From positions 31,755 to 95,754 of the forward strand of contig JBQTIX010000059.1 of the NCBI GenBank assembly GCA_052387695.1: a stretch of DNA of 64,000 nucleotides, given 5' to 3'. This document shows positions 16,187 to 25,733 of the stretch, piece after piece. Below the pieces are notes generated by a model. That model ran no database searches, was not told the DNA's origin, and was given only the letters and a program-made list of their open reading frames with translations. Each line of letters opens with the position of its first letter. The first letter of the stretch is position 1. A program made the translations under genes and the position numbers. Origin of the DNA: Panacagrimonas sp052387695. Lineage in GTDB: Bacteria > Pseudomonadota > Gammaproteobacteria > Nevskiales > Nevskiaceae.

Positions 16187-18391
16187 ATGCCTTTGACCCT
16201 CCAGCAGCGACTCGCCGCGTTCCCGACCGCAGGGCTCGCGGTCTCGCAACCGGTCTGCATCCGCTGGAACGAGCACGCCGTGCCGTACATCGAGGCCGAA
16301 ACCGATGTCGACGCGGTCTACGCGCTGGGCCTGGTGCAGGTGCATCTGCGCGCCGCGCAGTTGCAGATCATGAAGCGCCTCGCGCAGGGCCGGGTGTCTG
16401 AAATGCTCGGTCCGTTTGCGGTCGAACTCGATCACGCCCTGCGCCTGCTGGACCTGCCCGGCGCTGCAGCGACGGCAGAGCAGGCGTTGCCCGCGAGCAC
16501 GCGCGCCTGGCTCGAACCCTTCGTCCGCGGGCTCAATGACTATCAGTCGCTGGCACAGCCGCGCCCGCGCGAGTTCCGCTGGCTCGGCCTCAAGCTGGAA
16601 CCCTGGACCCTGATCGATGTGCTGGCGCTGAGCCGCCTGGCCGGCGCCGACGTGAACTGGGGCGGGTATCTGCCCCTGCTCAAAGTGCGGGACAAGCCGG
16701 GCTTCGCGGAGTTCTGGCGAAGGCTGCGCATCGTCGGCGGAACCCTGTCATCGAGCCTGCTCGGGCGCGGACTTGCACACGTCGCCCGCACCGGCAGCAA
16801 TAGCCTCGCGATCGCCGCCACGCGCTCCGCCAGCGGCGCGCCGCTGATGGCAAACGATCCTCATCTCAGCCAGTCATTGCCCAACTTCTGGCTGCTGGCC
16901 GGGCTGCGCTGCCCGAGCTACCAGATGGTTGGGCTGATGCCGGTGGGGCTGCCATTCGTGGGCGTTGGAGCGGGCGCGCACTGCGCCTGGGGCGGCACCA
17001 ATATGCGCGCGGCGTCGAGCGACCTGGTGGATGTCTCGGGTCTCGCAGACTCCGAAATCGACGTACGCGAGACGCTGATCAAAGTGCGCAGTCTGGGCAC
17101 GCGACGCCGCCGGGTCCGACGCACCCGATTCGGACCGATCCTCAACGACGCCAGGCTGCTCAAGGTCGCAGGTGGGCCGGTCGCGCTGCGCTGGATCGGG
17201 CAGGATCCGTCCGACGAGGTGGGCGCCTTTCTGGCCGCGGCGCGCGCGCGCAACGGCGATGAATTCCGCGCGGCGTTCGAGAGTTTCGGCGTGTGCGCGC
17301 AGAACATCCTGTTCGCCTCGCGCGACGGACATATCGGCCATGTCTATGCCGCCCACCTGCCGCGCCGGAGCGGATGGCCGGAGGACACGCCGATCCTGTC
17401 GATGGCGCAGGCCGACTCTGCCTGGCGCGATCGCTGGACCGCCTCCAGTCTGCCGCTGAGCCTCGACCCTGCCTGCGGCTATCGCGTTTCCGCCAACGAC
17501 CGGCCGCAGTTCAGCGATGCACCGCTCGGATTTTTCTTCAGCGAGGGCGATCGCGCGGCGCGGCTCGCGCACCTCGCGGACCGCACGCAGCTGACGCTCG
17601 ATGATCTGGCGGCGCTCCAGCGCGACACCCTCACGCCGGGTGCCGCGCATCTGGCGAAACGGCTCGCAAGCCTGATCGAGCAGGCCGGGGCTGAGCGCAG
17701 CCTGGTCGAACTTCTACGCGCCTGGGATGGCGACTACGCGGCCGACGCGGCGGCACCGGTCGCGTTCGAAGTGCTGATCGGCGGGCTGGCAAAACGGCTG
17801 CGGTCCAGCGACGCCTCGATGGACGACGAGTGGGGACGCCATACGCGACTGCTGCTCAGCGATCTGGATGCACTGCAAGCGCCCGCGCGAACGGCGTTGC
17901 TGTGTGCTGCCGCGGCAGACGCACAGAAAGCACGCCGTCGATTTTCCACCTGGGGGGCCATGCACCGCCTGCGCATCACCCATCTGATGGGCCTGGTGCC
18001 GGTGCTCGGCCGCGCCTGGACCGTGGCCGAATGGGGCGCCGGCGGATCGCGCGAAACGCCGATGAAGAATGCGCACGGCCTGGTGCGCGGCAAGCACCGG
18101 GTCGAGTACGGCGCGCAGGCCCGGCACCTGTCCGACCTGTCCGATCCCGACGCCAATCACTTCGTGCTGCTCGGCGGCAACGACGGCTGGATCGATTCCG
18201 CCCAGTACGCCGACCAGTTGCCGCTATGGCGCGAAGGTCGCTATATCCGCATGCCGCTGAGTCCGGAAGTCGTGATGCGCGAGTTCGCTCAGACCCTCAC
18301 GCTCGAACCGACGGGTAGCGTGCGCGCCGCGCACGACCCGACCTTCGAAACCACCCTCTCACCTGTGCAAAGCGCGCGTTACGCGGATTGA
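16187..18391 (+). CDS. Penicillin acylase family protein (Ntn hydrolase, S45)
   Basis: A 734-residue N-terminal-nucleophile amidohydrolase precursor that would cleave itself into two chains. The pro/alpha part ends before GSNSLAIAA; the serine at residue 204 is the expected nucleophile and new N-terminus. LMANDPHLSQSLPNFW and the substrate-pocket region MPVGLPFVGVGAGAHCAWGG follow, and the C-terminal EWGAGGSRETPMKNAHG is typical. Family members hydrolyse beta-lactams, acyl-homoserine lactones or siderophore acyl chains. No clear signal peptide is visible, so location and substrate are uncertain. The end overlaps the convergent POT gene by 13 bases. Confidence 0.88.
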   Translation: MPLTLQQRLAAFPTAGLAVSQPVCIRWNEHAVPYIEAETDVDAVYALGLVQVHLRAAQLQIMKRLAQGRVSEMLGPFAVELDHALRLLDLPGAAATAEQALPASTRAWLEPFVRGLNDYQSLAQPRPREFRWLGLKLEPWTLIDVLALSRLAGADVNWGGYLPLLKVRDKPGFAEFWRRLRIVGGTLSSSLLGRGLAHVARTGSNSLAIAATRSASGAPLMANDPHLSQSLPNFWLLAGLRCPSYQMVGLMPVGLPFVGVGAGAHCAWGGTNMRAASSDLVDVSGLADSEIDVRETLIKVRSLGTRRRRVRRTRFGPILNDARLLKVAGGPVALRWIGQDPSDEVGAFLAAARARNGDEFRAAFESFGVCAQNILFASRDGHIGHVYAAHLPRRSGWPEDTPILSMAQADSAWRDRWTASSLPLSLDPACGYRVSANDRPQFSDAPLGFFFSEGDRAARLAHLADRTQLTLDDLAALQRDTLTPGAAHLAKRLASLIEQAGAERSLVELLRAWDGDYAADAAAPVAFEVLIGGLAKRLRSSDASMDDEWGRHTRLLLSDLDALQAPARTALLCAAAADAQKARRRFSTWGAMHRLRITHLMGLVPVLGRAWTVAEWGAGGSRETPMKNAHGLVRGKHRVEYGAQARHLSDLSDPDANHFVLLGGNDGWIDSAQYADQLPLWREGRYIRMPLSPEVVMREFAQTLTLEPTGSVRAAHDPTFETTLSPVQSARYAD

Positions 18392-19971
18392 GCAGCGGCC
18401 AGGTCCTCGCGCACAAACGTCTTCTCGCGGTACAGGCGAGCCACGAAGATGAAGATCACGCCCATGCCCGCCATCAGCCAGGCGAAGAACATGAAGAACT
18501 GCGGACCGACCAGTTTGTAGGTCGAGACTTCAGCCGCATCAGTATCGAACCTCCCACGGGTGGACACGGGCTTGCGGTGCGTCACATCGAGCAAGGGCGC
18601 CGTTCCGTCTGCGCCGGTCTCGCCGACCAGATAAGTGCCCGCCAGCGCCCGCGTCTTGCCGTCTTCGAGCGCCACGCTCAGACCGGTCGCACCAAAGAAG
18701 TCAATCTTCTGGCCGCGCACGAAGCCATGCTCCGCCGGCACCCGCACTCGGGTCTCGGCACCGGCGCTGACGGTGACGCCGTCGATGGGCTTGATCATGG
18801 AATCCGCCACCACTGCCGTGAGCAGATTGCCCGCGCTGACGGCCAACAGGTACAGCGCCATGATGAAACTCTTCATGCGTAGCGGCGCCTGCTTGTAGCT
18901 GAACTCCAGCGCCGTGATCGACACCAGCACCTCGGAGGCGGTGAGCACGGCGTAGGCCAGGATCTGCCACCACACGCTGGTCGAGATACCGTTCTGGATA
19001 CGGTTCTCGATCCACGCGATGATCAGGAACGAGGACGCGCAGACGAACAGGCCGATGCCGATCTTGCGCAGCGGCGTGACAGCGAAGAAGCGGCCCATCA
19101 GCGGGTAGATCCCATAGCTGAACACCGGCACCAGCATCAGAATGAAAATGCCGTTGACGACCTGCACCTGCGCCGGCAGCAAGGTGAAGTCGAACAGCCC
19201 GAACACGCGGATGTTCTTGTCCAGCAGATCGGACTGCGCCTGCAGGATCCACGTGGTACCGTTGGACTGATCCCACAGCGCCCAGAACACCGCGACGAAG
19301 ACGTAGATGATCGCGAGGCTGCCGATCAGGCTCAGACCCTGCGGTGACATCACGTCGCGCAGCCATTGCCGGCCGGCCGGAGGCACGACCGCGAACTGCT
19401 TGCGGCCGAGCCAGAACACGAGGGTGGCGATCGCCATCGCGATGGCCGGCATGCCGAAGGCGGCGCGCGGGCCGTATTGGTCCAGCAGCACCGGGCAAAA
19501 GTAGATGGAGATCAGCGCGCCGGCGTTGATCGACAGATAGAACCAGGAAAACGCGCGCTCGATCAGATGCTGGTTGGACGAGGTGAACTGGTCGCCCACA
19601 TTGGTCGACACGCAGGGCTTGATGCCGCCGGTGCCGAACGCGACCAGAAATAGGCCGACGGCGAGCGTGGTCTGCCCCGTACCCAGCGCCAGCACCGTGC
19701 AGCCCGCGACGTAAACCATCGAGAACGTGATGATGGTCTTGAACTTGCCCCAGAACACATCCGAGACGACGGCGCCGAGCAGGGGGAAAAAATACGCACC
19801 GGACTTGAACAGCGACTGCCAGGTGGTCGCCTGTGCCTCGCCGAATTGCAGGTGCTGCACCATGTACAGCGACAGGATCGCGTTGATCCCGTAGAAGCAG
19901 AATCGCTCCGCAAACTCGTTGGCGACGATGTAGGGAATACCGCTGGGCATGCGGGCGGTGGCAGTCGTCAT
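18379..19971 (-). CDS. Proton-dependent oligopeptide transporter (POT/PTR family)
   Basis: Inner membrane H+-coupled di/tripeptide symporter of the major facilitator superfamily, 530 residues. The proton-coupling motif is EFAERFCFYG near residue 20, and FGTGGIKPCVSTNVGDQF is the PTR2 signature. Between the penultimate and last membrane segments (about residues 392-485) there is a soluble insert of some 90 residues beginning IKPIDGVTVSAGAETRV and rich in Gly, Thr and Asp, larger than in the E. coli members. ATG 19971 (MTTATARMPSG) is preferred over 20022. Confidence 0.9.
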   Translation of the reverse strand: MTTATARMPSGIPYIVANEFAERFCFYGINAILSLYMVQHLQFGEAQATTWQSLFKSGAYFFPLLGAVVSDVFWGKFKTIITFSMVYVAGCTVLALGTGQTTLAVGLFLVAFGTGGIKPCVSTNVGDQFTSSNQHLIERAFSWFYLSINAGALISIYFCPVLLDQYGPRAAFGMPAIAMAIATLVFWLGRKQFAVVPPAGRQWLRDVMSPQGLSLIGSLAIIYVFVAVFWALWDQSNGTTWILQAQSDLLDKNIRVFGLFDFTLLPAQVQVVNGIFILMLVPVFSYGIYPLMGRFFAVTPLRKIGIGLFVCASSFLIIAWIENRIQNGISTSVWWQILAYAVLTASEVLVSITALEFSYKQAPLRMKSFIMALYLLAVSAGNLLTAVVADSMIKPIDGVTVSAGAETRVRVPAEHGFVRGQKIDFFGATGLSVALEDGKTRALAGTYLVGETGADGTAPLLDVTHRKPVSTRGRFDTDAAEVSTYKLVGPQFFMFFAWLMAGMGVIFIFVARLYREKTFVREDLAAAQSA

Positions 19972-20149
19972 CGGGGTGAACCTAGGGTGGGGGCTCCGGG
20001 CGGCCGGGGGCAGTGTACGCACCGGCGCGTCGTTCGCATCGTAATCGCTCGGCAGATTTCAAACGGACTGACTTCCGGGGCAGCGCTTCGCTGGTCGCAC
20101 GCCGCCGCGTCGGCGACAATCAACGCATGTCCCGCATCCGTTTCCCTCG

Positions 20150-21784
20150 ATGAGCTATCTCGCCCTCGCGCGCAAATGGCGGCCGCGCGTCTTCGCCGAC
20201 GTGATGGGGCAGGGCCACGTGGTCAAGGCGCTCGCGCACGCGCTCGACGGCGACAAGCTGCATCCCGCGATCCTGCTCACCGGCACGCGCGGCGTCGGCA
20301 AGACCACCCTGGCGCGCATCGTCGCCAAGGGCCTGAACTGCGAAACCGGCGTGTCGGCCACACCCTGCGGCGTGTGCAGCGCCTGCAGGGAAGTGGACTC
20401 GGGCCGCTTCGTCGATCTGCTGGAAATCGATGCCGCCAGCAACACCGGCGTCGAGAACGTGCGCGAGCTGATCGACAACAGCCAGTACTCGCCCGCGCGT
20501 GGCCGCTACAAGGTGTATCTCATCGACGAAGTTCACATGCTCTCGAAGAGCGCGTTCAACGCGCTGCTCAAGACCCTGGAAGAGCCGCCGCCGCACGTGA
20601 AGTTCATTCTCGCCACCACCGATCCGCAGAAACTGCCGATCACGGTGCTGAGCCGCTGTCTCCAGTTCAATCTCAAGCGCCTGCCGATCGCGGTGATTCG
20701 CGACCAGCTCGCCAAGGTGCTCGACCAGGAAGGCGTGGCGTTCGAGACCGGCGCTGTCGCCGAGATTGCGCGCGCCGCCGATGGCTCCATGCGCGATGGC
20801 CTGTCGCTGGTCGATCAGGCGATCGCGTTCGCCGGCGGCGGGACGCTGGAGCGCGGGCCGGTCGAGGACATGCTCGGCACGTCCGGCCGGCAGATTCTGT
20901 ACACGTTGCTGACGGCGATCAGCCGTGGCGACGCGCGCGCCCTCGTCGAGGGCATTCAGCGGCTCGATACGCGCGCACCCGATTACTCCGCGCTGCTCAA
21001 CGATCTTGCCGGACACTTGCAGCGCATCGCCGTGCTGCAAGTCCTTCCCGATGCGCGATCCGATGACGACGATGCGGAACGGGTCACGCTCGCGAGTCAA
21101 CTCAAGGCCGAGGACGTGCAGCTCTGCTACCAGATCGCGGTGATGGGGCGACGCGATCTGCCGTGGGCGCCGGACCCGCGCAGCGGGTTCGAGATGACCT
21201 TGCTGCGCATGCTCGCGTTCCGGCCCGAGCCTGAATTTCGCGAAGCCAAAGAGGGGGCGGCACGCGCCGCAGCGCCAGTCGCTTCGGGCGCTCCCTTGAC
21301 GCGGCCGGTTGCGGTCGCGCCTGGCGCCTCCGTTCGTGAGGAGCCGCCTCCGCCAGCAGTGAGTCCTGCGGTCATGGATTCTGTGGCGGCCGCAGCGTTG
21401 CCCTGGTCCGAGCGTATCGACACGCTCGGGCTGGACGGCGCGACGCGACAGCTCGCGCGCCAGTGCGCCTGGGTGGGCGAGGGCGAGGGCGTGATTCGCC
21501 TGAGTCTCGCGGCGACCGCCGGATTTCTCATGCACGAGTCGCGTCGCGTCGCCATCGAGCAGGCGCTGTCGGCTCAATCGGGCGCCGCGCGTCGGGTACA
21601 GATCGAGCTTGCAGGCAGCGATGAACCCGCCGAGTCGACGACCCCCGCGCAGCAGGACCAGCAACGGCTGATCGCGCGGCAGAAGGCGGCCGAGGCCGCG
21701 ATCGAGCAGGACCCCGTGGTCCACGCGTTCAGGGACCAGTTCGGCGTCAGCGTACGGCCGGGCTCGGTACGACCGAACACCTAA
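20150..21784 (+). CDS. dnaX: DNA polymerase III subunit gamma/tau
   Basis: Clamp-loader ATPase. The Walker A motif GTRGVGKT is at residues 45-52, zinc cysteines are at 64, 73, 76 and 79, Walker B LIDEVH at 124-129, and the sensor region TVLSRC follows near 166. At 544 residues the tau C-terminal region is shorter than in E. coli and rich in Ala and Pro between about 370 and 420. I found no A-rich slippery sequence of the E. coli type, so a separate gamma product by frameshifting is not supported. ybaB follows after 21 bases. Confidence 0.96.
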   Translation: MSYLALARKWRPRVFADVMGQGHVVKALAHALDGDKLHPAILLTGTRGVGKTTLARIVAKGLNCETGVSATPCGVCSACREVDSGRFVDLLEIDAASNTGVENVRELIDNSQYSPARGRYKVYLIDEVHMLSKSAFNALLKTLEEPPPHVKFILATTDPQKLPITVLSRCLQFNLKRLPIAVIRDQLAKVLDQEGVAFETGAVAEIARAADGSMRDGLSLVDQAIAFAGGGTLERGPVEDMLGTSGRQILYTLLTAISRGDARALVEGIQRLDTRAPDYSALLNDLAGHLQRIAVLQVLPDARSDDDDAERVTLASQLKAEDVQLCYQIAVMGRRDLPWAPDPRSGFEMTLLRMLAFRPEPEFREAKEGAARAAAPVASGAPLTRPVAVAPGASVREEPPPPAVSPAVMDSVAAAALPWSERIDTLGLDGATRQLARQCAWVGEGEGVIRLSLAATAGFLMHESRRVAIEQALSAQSGAARRVQIELAGSDEPAESTTPAQQDQQRLIARQKAAEAAIEQDPVVHAFRDQFGVSVRPGSVRPNT

Positions 21785-21805
21785 TCAATCGACAGAGGAT
21801 TCAAC

Positions 21806-22129
21806 ATGAAAGGCGCTCTTGGCCAGATCATGCAGCAGGCGCAGAAGGTCCAGGAAAACATGAAGCGCGCGCAGGACGAAATCGCGCGCATGGAAATCAC
21901 CGGCGAGTCCGGTGCGGGCATGGTCAGGGTGACGATCGACGGCCGGCACCAGGCGCGCAAGGTGGAGATCGACCCGGCCGCGCTGTCGGAGGACAAGGAG
22001 TTCCTCGAAGACCTGATCGCGGCCGCGATCAACGATGCGGCGCAGAAGCTCGATGCGGCGACCAAGGAGAAGATGGCAGCGGTCACCGGTGGGATGGCCT
22101 TGCCGCCGGGGCTCAATCTCGGCTTCTGA
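21806..22129 (+). CDS. ybaB: YbaB/EbfC family nucleoid-associated protein
   Basis: A 107-residue DNA-binding protein of the dnaX-ybaB-recR cluster. GALGQIMQQAQKVQENM and GESGAGMVRVTIDGRHQARKVEIDP are the family signature. It binds DNA as a dimer and is thought to shape the nucleoid. The usual third gene, recR, is absent: a small membrane protein gene follows after 11 bases. Confidence 0.95.
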   Translation: MKGALGQIMQQAQKVQENMKRAQDEIARMEITGESGAGMVRVTIDGRHQARKVEIDPAALSEDKEFLEDLIAAAINDAAQKLDAATKEKMAAVTGGMALPPGLNLGF

Positions 22130-22140
22130 ACGTCCGGGAC

Positions 22141-22419
22141 GTGGCCACACGCAACGGGAAGCCGGCGGCCCGCCTGCTGGATCGCTGCGCGCTGGCCTTC
22201 CTGTCCGCGCTGAGTGCGTTTACTGTCTCGGCATTGGCCTGGGCGGCGGTCGCCGTCGTACTGGGACAGTTCGGCGTCGACTGGCTGCCCCCTTTTGGCT
22301 GGGTGATCGCGTTCACCGCGCTGATGTCGCTGCTCGGGTTCCTGCTGCTGGAAAATTACGTGATCGATGGGGTGATGGGACTTCTGCGCTGGGTCCTGAG
22401 CCTGCTGCGCTGGGTCTGA
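22141..22419 (+). CDS. Small membrane protein, unknown
   Basis: A 92-residue protein with two hydrophobic segments (about residues 17-45 and 50-72) and a short Trp/Leu-rich C-terminus (GLLRWVLSLLRWV). The GTG start at 22141 is 11 bases after ybaB, and the SMR exporter gene begins four bases after its stop, so it looks like part of the same transcript. I do not recognise a family. Codon use is similar to the neighbours. Confidence 0.65.
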   Translation: MATRNGKPAARLLDRCALAFLSALSAFTVSALAWAAVAVVLGQFGVDWLPPFGWVIAFTALMSLLGFLLLENYVIDGVMGLLRWVLSLLRWV

Positions 22420-22423
22420 ATCG

Positions 22424-22756
22424 ATGAGCCCCTGGCTGTACCTGAGCATCGCAATCTGCGCCGAAGTGATCGCCACTTCCGCGCTCAACGCCAGCGCGGG
22501 CTTTGCTAAGCCCCTGCCTTCGACGGTCGTGGTGATCGGTTATGGCATCGCGTTCTGGTGTCTGTCCCTGAGTCTGCGCAGCATTCCCATGGGCATCGTC
22601 TATGCGATCTGGTCCGGGGTGGGCATCGTGCTGATCTCGATCATCGGCTGGATCGTGTTCCGCCAGGCTCTCGATGTGGCGGCCATGCTGGGAATGGGAC
22701 TGATCGTCGCGGGCGTGTTGGTGATCAACCTGTTCTCGCGCACCGTGGCACGATGA
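22424..22756 (+). CDS. Small multidrug resistance (SMR/EmrE-type) exporter
   Basis: A 110-residue four-helix inner membrane protein that in this family exports cationic compounds in exchange for protons. The essential glutamate is at residue 14 (AICAEVIATSAL). GIVYAIWSGVGIVLISIIGW matches the third helix motif and GLIVAGVLVINL the fourth. The form is closest to EmrE, not to the SugE/Gdx guanidinium group, although that distinction by eye is tentative. Confidence 0.92.
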   Translation: MSPWLYLSIAICAEVIATSALNASAGFAKPLPSTVVVIGYGIAFWCLSLSLRSIPMGIVYAIWSGVGIVLISIIGWIVFRQALDVAAMLGMGLIVAGVLVINLFSRTVAR

Positions 22757-22759
22757 GTC

Positions 22760-24163
22760 ATGGCCAACCGACGTTATTTTCCGCTCTTCGTCGATCTGGT
22801 CGATCAGCCGGTGCTGGTCGTCGGCGGCGGCGAAGTGGCCGCGCGCAAGGTCAGGCTGCTGCGACGGGCCGGCGCCCTGCCGCGGATCGTTGCGCGTGAA
22901 CTCAACGAGGAACTGCTTGCGCTGGCAGCCGCGGGTAGCGTGCAGCACGTCGCATCACAATTCGATCCGGCGCAGTTGCAGGGCTGCCGGCTGGCGATTG
23001 CCGCGACCGATGATCGCGCGCTCAATCACGCGGTGGCCGACGCCGCCGAGGCAATGAGCCTGCTGTGCAACGTGGTCGATGATCCGGACGCCAGCCGTTT
23101 CATCACTCCCTCGATTGTCGAGCGCCCACCCGTCACGGTGGCCATCTCCACCGCCGGTGCGGCGCCGGTGCTGGCGCGCCGGCTGCGCGAACGAATCGAA
23201 ACGCTGCTTCCGGCCGCTTACGGCGACATCGCGATTTTCATGGAGCAGCATCGCGAGCGCGTGAAGCAACTGCCGGTCGACGCGCGGCGCCGGCTTTGGG
23301 AGGATTTTCTGGACGGTCCGGGACCGGAGCGGCTGCTGAGTGGCGACGAGGCCGCGGCGGTGTTGGATCTGGAAAATCTCATCGTCGGCGCTGCGCCGCG
23401 TGGCGAGGTGTACCTGGTGGGTGCCGGTCCCGGCGATCCGGACCTGCTCACGTTCCGCGCACTGCGCCTGATGCAGCAGTGCGACGTGGTGCTGTACGAC
23501 GCATTGATCTCGGCGCCGATTCTCGACCTGGTGCGCCGCGATGCCGAGCGCATCTACGTCGGCAAGCGTCGCGCCAAGCACACGTTGCCGCAGGACGAAA
23601 TCAATGCGGAGCTGGTGCGGCTGGCGCGCGCCGGCAAGCGCGTGCTGCGGCTCAAGGGCGGCGATCCCTTCGTTTTCGGCCGCGGCGGCGAGGAGATCGA
23701 AGAACTGGCTGCGGCCGGGATTCCATTCCAGGTCGTGCCCGGCATCAGCGCCGCCAACGGTTGCGCCGCCTACGCCGGCATCCCGCTGACCCATCGCGAT
23801 TACGCACAGTCCTGCATCTTCGTGACCGGGCACCGGCGCAAGGACGGCCAGCTTGATCTGCACTGGGACTCCCTGGCGCGACGCGGGCAGACGGTGGTCA
23901 TCTACATGGGCCGCACCGCGCTGCCGGAACTCTGCGCGCAACTCATCGCGCACGGGCTTCCATGCGACTGGCCGGCGGCGCTGATCGAGCAGGGCACCAC
24001 GCGGTCACAACAGGTGGTGAGCGGCAGCCTGGAGAATCTGGCGGCGCGCGTTGCGGCGCGCGACGACATCGACGGCGCCAGCCTGGTCATCGTCGGTGAA
24101 GTGGTCAGGTTGCGGGACCGGCTCAATTGGTTCGGCCCGGTTCCGGCCGAAACTAGCCTGTGA
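22760..24163 (+). CDS. cysG: Siroheme synthase (multifunctional)
   Basis: Converts uroporphyrinogen III to siroheme, the cofactor of NirB and sulfite reductase. The N-terminal half is precorrin-2 dehydrogenase/ferrochelatase (VLVVGGGEVAARKVRLL; FITPSIVERPPVTVAISTAG). The C-terminal half is the SAM-dependent uroporphyrinogen-III methyltransferase (EVYLVGAGPGDPDLLTFRAL; RLKGGDPFVFGRGGEE). 467 residues is the full E. coli-type fusion. ATG 22760 lies three bases after the SMR stop. Confidence 0.96.
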   Translation: MANRRYFPLFVDLVDQPVLVVGGGEVAARKVRLLRRAGALPRIVARELNEELLALAAAGSVQHVASQFDPAQLQGCRLAIAATDDRALNHAVADAAEAMSLLCNVVDDPDASRFITPSIVERPPVTVAISTAGAAPVLARRLRERIETLLPAAYGDIAIFMEQHRERVKQLPVDARRRLWEDFLDGPGPERLLSGDEAAAVLDLENLIVGAAPRGEVYLVGAGPGDPDLLTFRALRLMQQCDVVLYDALISAPILDLVRRDAERIYVGKRRAKHTLPQDEINAELVRLARAGKRVLRLKGGDPFVFGRGGEEIEELAAAGIPFQVVPGISAANGCAAYAGIPLTHRDYAQSCIFVTGHRRKDGQLDLHWDSLARRGQTVVIYMGRTALPELCAQLIAHGLPCDWPAALIEQGTTRSQQVVSGSLENLAARVAARDDIDGASLVIVGEVVRLRDRLNWFGPVPAETSL

Positions 24164-24226
24164 ACCACTGACCGGTAGAGCTCGGAAAACCTCTACACAG
24201 GTTCGGAATTCATCGGTAGGCCGGGC

Positions 24227-24292
24227 GTAGGTCGGGTCCGCCTTCGGCTTGAACCGACCTACAAGCTGGTAGGAGCGGGCCATGCCCGCGAC
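24227..24292. repeat. Composite hairpin half-copy plus REP-like sequence
   Basis: GTAGGTCGGGTCCGCC-TTCGGCTTGAACCGACCTAC at 24227-24262 is one arm of the intergenic family. It is followed by GGTAGGAGCGGGCCATGCCCGCGAC (24268-24292 region), which resembles the REP sequences of Pseudomonas and relatives (GTAGGAGCGGGC...GCCCGCGA). The 317-base gap between cysG and argD holds no gene that I can support; bases 24293-24480 show no clear motif. Confidence 0.65.
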
Positions 24293-24480
24293 AGACCTTT
24301 GCAGAGCTTCACAAACCGTGTGCCTCCTCCCGGGGCGACCGCCACCGCACGATCGCTGGTGCGGCGTACTCCCGCGCTCGTTGCGACGGAACCGATCCGT
24401 TAAGATTCACGCGCTGTCGGAATCTCGCCAACCCAACTTACCTATCAGGGCCGCGGCGGGCAGTCCGATCCGGTGACACC

Positions 24481-25719
24481 ATGGAGATTCAGAACCAGAG
24501 CTTGACCCGCAAGACTTTCGACCAGGTCATGGTCCCCAACTACGCGCCCGCGGAGATCGTTCCGGTCCGGGGACAGGGCGCTCGATTGTGGGATCAGCAG
24601 GGCCGCGAATATCTCGACTTCGCCTGCGGCATCGCGGTGACTGGCCTCGGCCACTGCCATCCCAAACTGGTGGCCGCGCTGACGGAGCAGGCCAACACCC
24701 TGTGGCACTTGTCGAACGTGATGACCAACGAGCCCGCGCTGCGCCTCGCGCGCCGGCTCACGGAGCTGACCTTCGCCACCAAGGTGTTTTTCGCCAATAG
24801 CGGGGCCGAGGCCAACGAGGCGGCGTTCAAGCTGGCGCGCAAGCACGCCAGCACCAAGTTCGGCGGACACAAGAACGAGATCATCTCTTTCATCAACGCC
24901 TTTCACGGCCGCACCCTGTTCACCGTCAGCGTCGGCGGCCAGGCCAAGTACACGCAAGGCTTCGAGCCGCTGCCGGGCGGCATCCGTCACCTGCCGTTCA
25001 ACGATGTTGCCGCCTTGACCAAGGCGGTCACGGACCGGACCTGCGCGGTGGTGGTCGAGCCGGTACAGGGCGAGGGTGGGGTGACGCCGGCCACGCCGGA
25101 GTTCCTGCGCGCCGCACGCGACCTGTGCACCCGCCATAAGGCGCTGCTGATCTATGACGAGGTGCAGACCGGCAACGGCCGCAGCGGCACCTACTTCGCG
25201 TACGAGCAGTCCGGCATCGTCCCGGACGTGCTGACCACCGCCAAGGGCTTGGGCGGTGGTTTCCCGGTGGCGGCGATGCTGACCACCGACGAGTTCGCGG
25301 CGAGCCTGTCGTTCGGCACGCACGGTTCGACCTACGGCGGCAATCCGCTGGCGACCGCGGTGGCGCTGGCCTCGGTGGAGGAGATTTCAAGGCCCGAGAC
25401 CCTGGCCAACGTGATCGCGCGCGGCCAACAGATTCGCGAGGGCGTGCTGGCCATCGGTAAGCGCTACGGCGTGTTCGAATCCGTGCGCGGCATCGGTCTG
25501 TTGCTGGGCGCGCCGCTGAGCGCGGCCTGGAAGGGCCGTGCCAAGGAAGTGGTCAACGCCGGCCTGCGGCACGGGCTGTGGACCCTGGTCGCGGGACCGG
25601 ACGTGCTGCGCATCGCGCCGCCGCTGATCCTGAGCGAGGCCGAAGCGGCCGAGGGTCTGCATCGTCTGGACCTGGCCTGCGCCGAACTGGTGGCGCTGCC
25701 GCGGGTGTCGAACGCCTGA
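24481..25719 (+). CDS. argD: Acetylornithine/succinylornithine aminotransferase
   Basis: PLP-dependent class III aminotransferase of arginine synthesis (N-acetylornithine), possibly also lysine synthesis. 412 residues. The catalytic lysine is in TTAKGLGGGFPVAAML; FANSGAEANEAAFKLARKH binds the cofactor phosphate and IYDEVQTGNGRSGTYFA is the class signature. The order of residues favours ArgD/AstC over GABA transaminase. It is separated from cysG by 317 bases and followed by an exported protein gene. Confidence 0.93.
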   Translation: MEIQNQSLTRKTFDQVMVPNYAPAEIVPVRGQGARLWDQQGREYLDFACGIAVTGLGHCHPKLVAALTEQANTLWHLSNVMTNEPALRLARRLTELTFATKVFFANSGAEANEAAFKLARKHASTKFGGHKNEIISFINAFHGRTLFTVSVGGQAKYTQGFEPLPGGIRHLPFNDVAALTKAVTDRTCAVVVEPVQGEGGVTPATPEFLRAARDLCTRHKALLIYDEVQTGNGRSGTYFAYEQSGIVPDVLTTAKGLGGGFPVAAMLTTDEFAASLSFGTHGSTYGGNPLATAVALASVEEISRPETLANVIARGQQIREGVLAIGKRYGVFESVRGIGLLLGAPLSAAWKGRAKEVVNAGLRHGLWTLVAGPDVLRIAPPLILSEAEAAEGLHRLDLACAELVALPRVSNA

Positions 25720-25733
25720 AGCCTTTCTCGCGC

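Noticed and set aside
20150..21784. Programmed frameshift in dnaX giving a separate gamma subunit
   Set aside because: No A AAA AAG-type slippery run with a following hairpin is visible in the frame.
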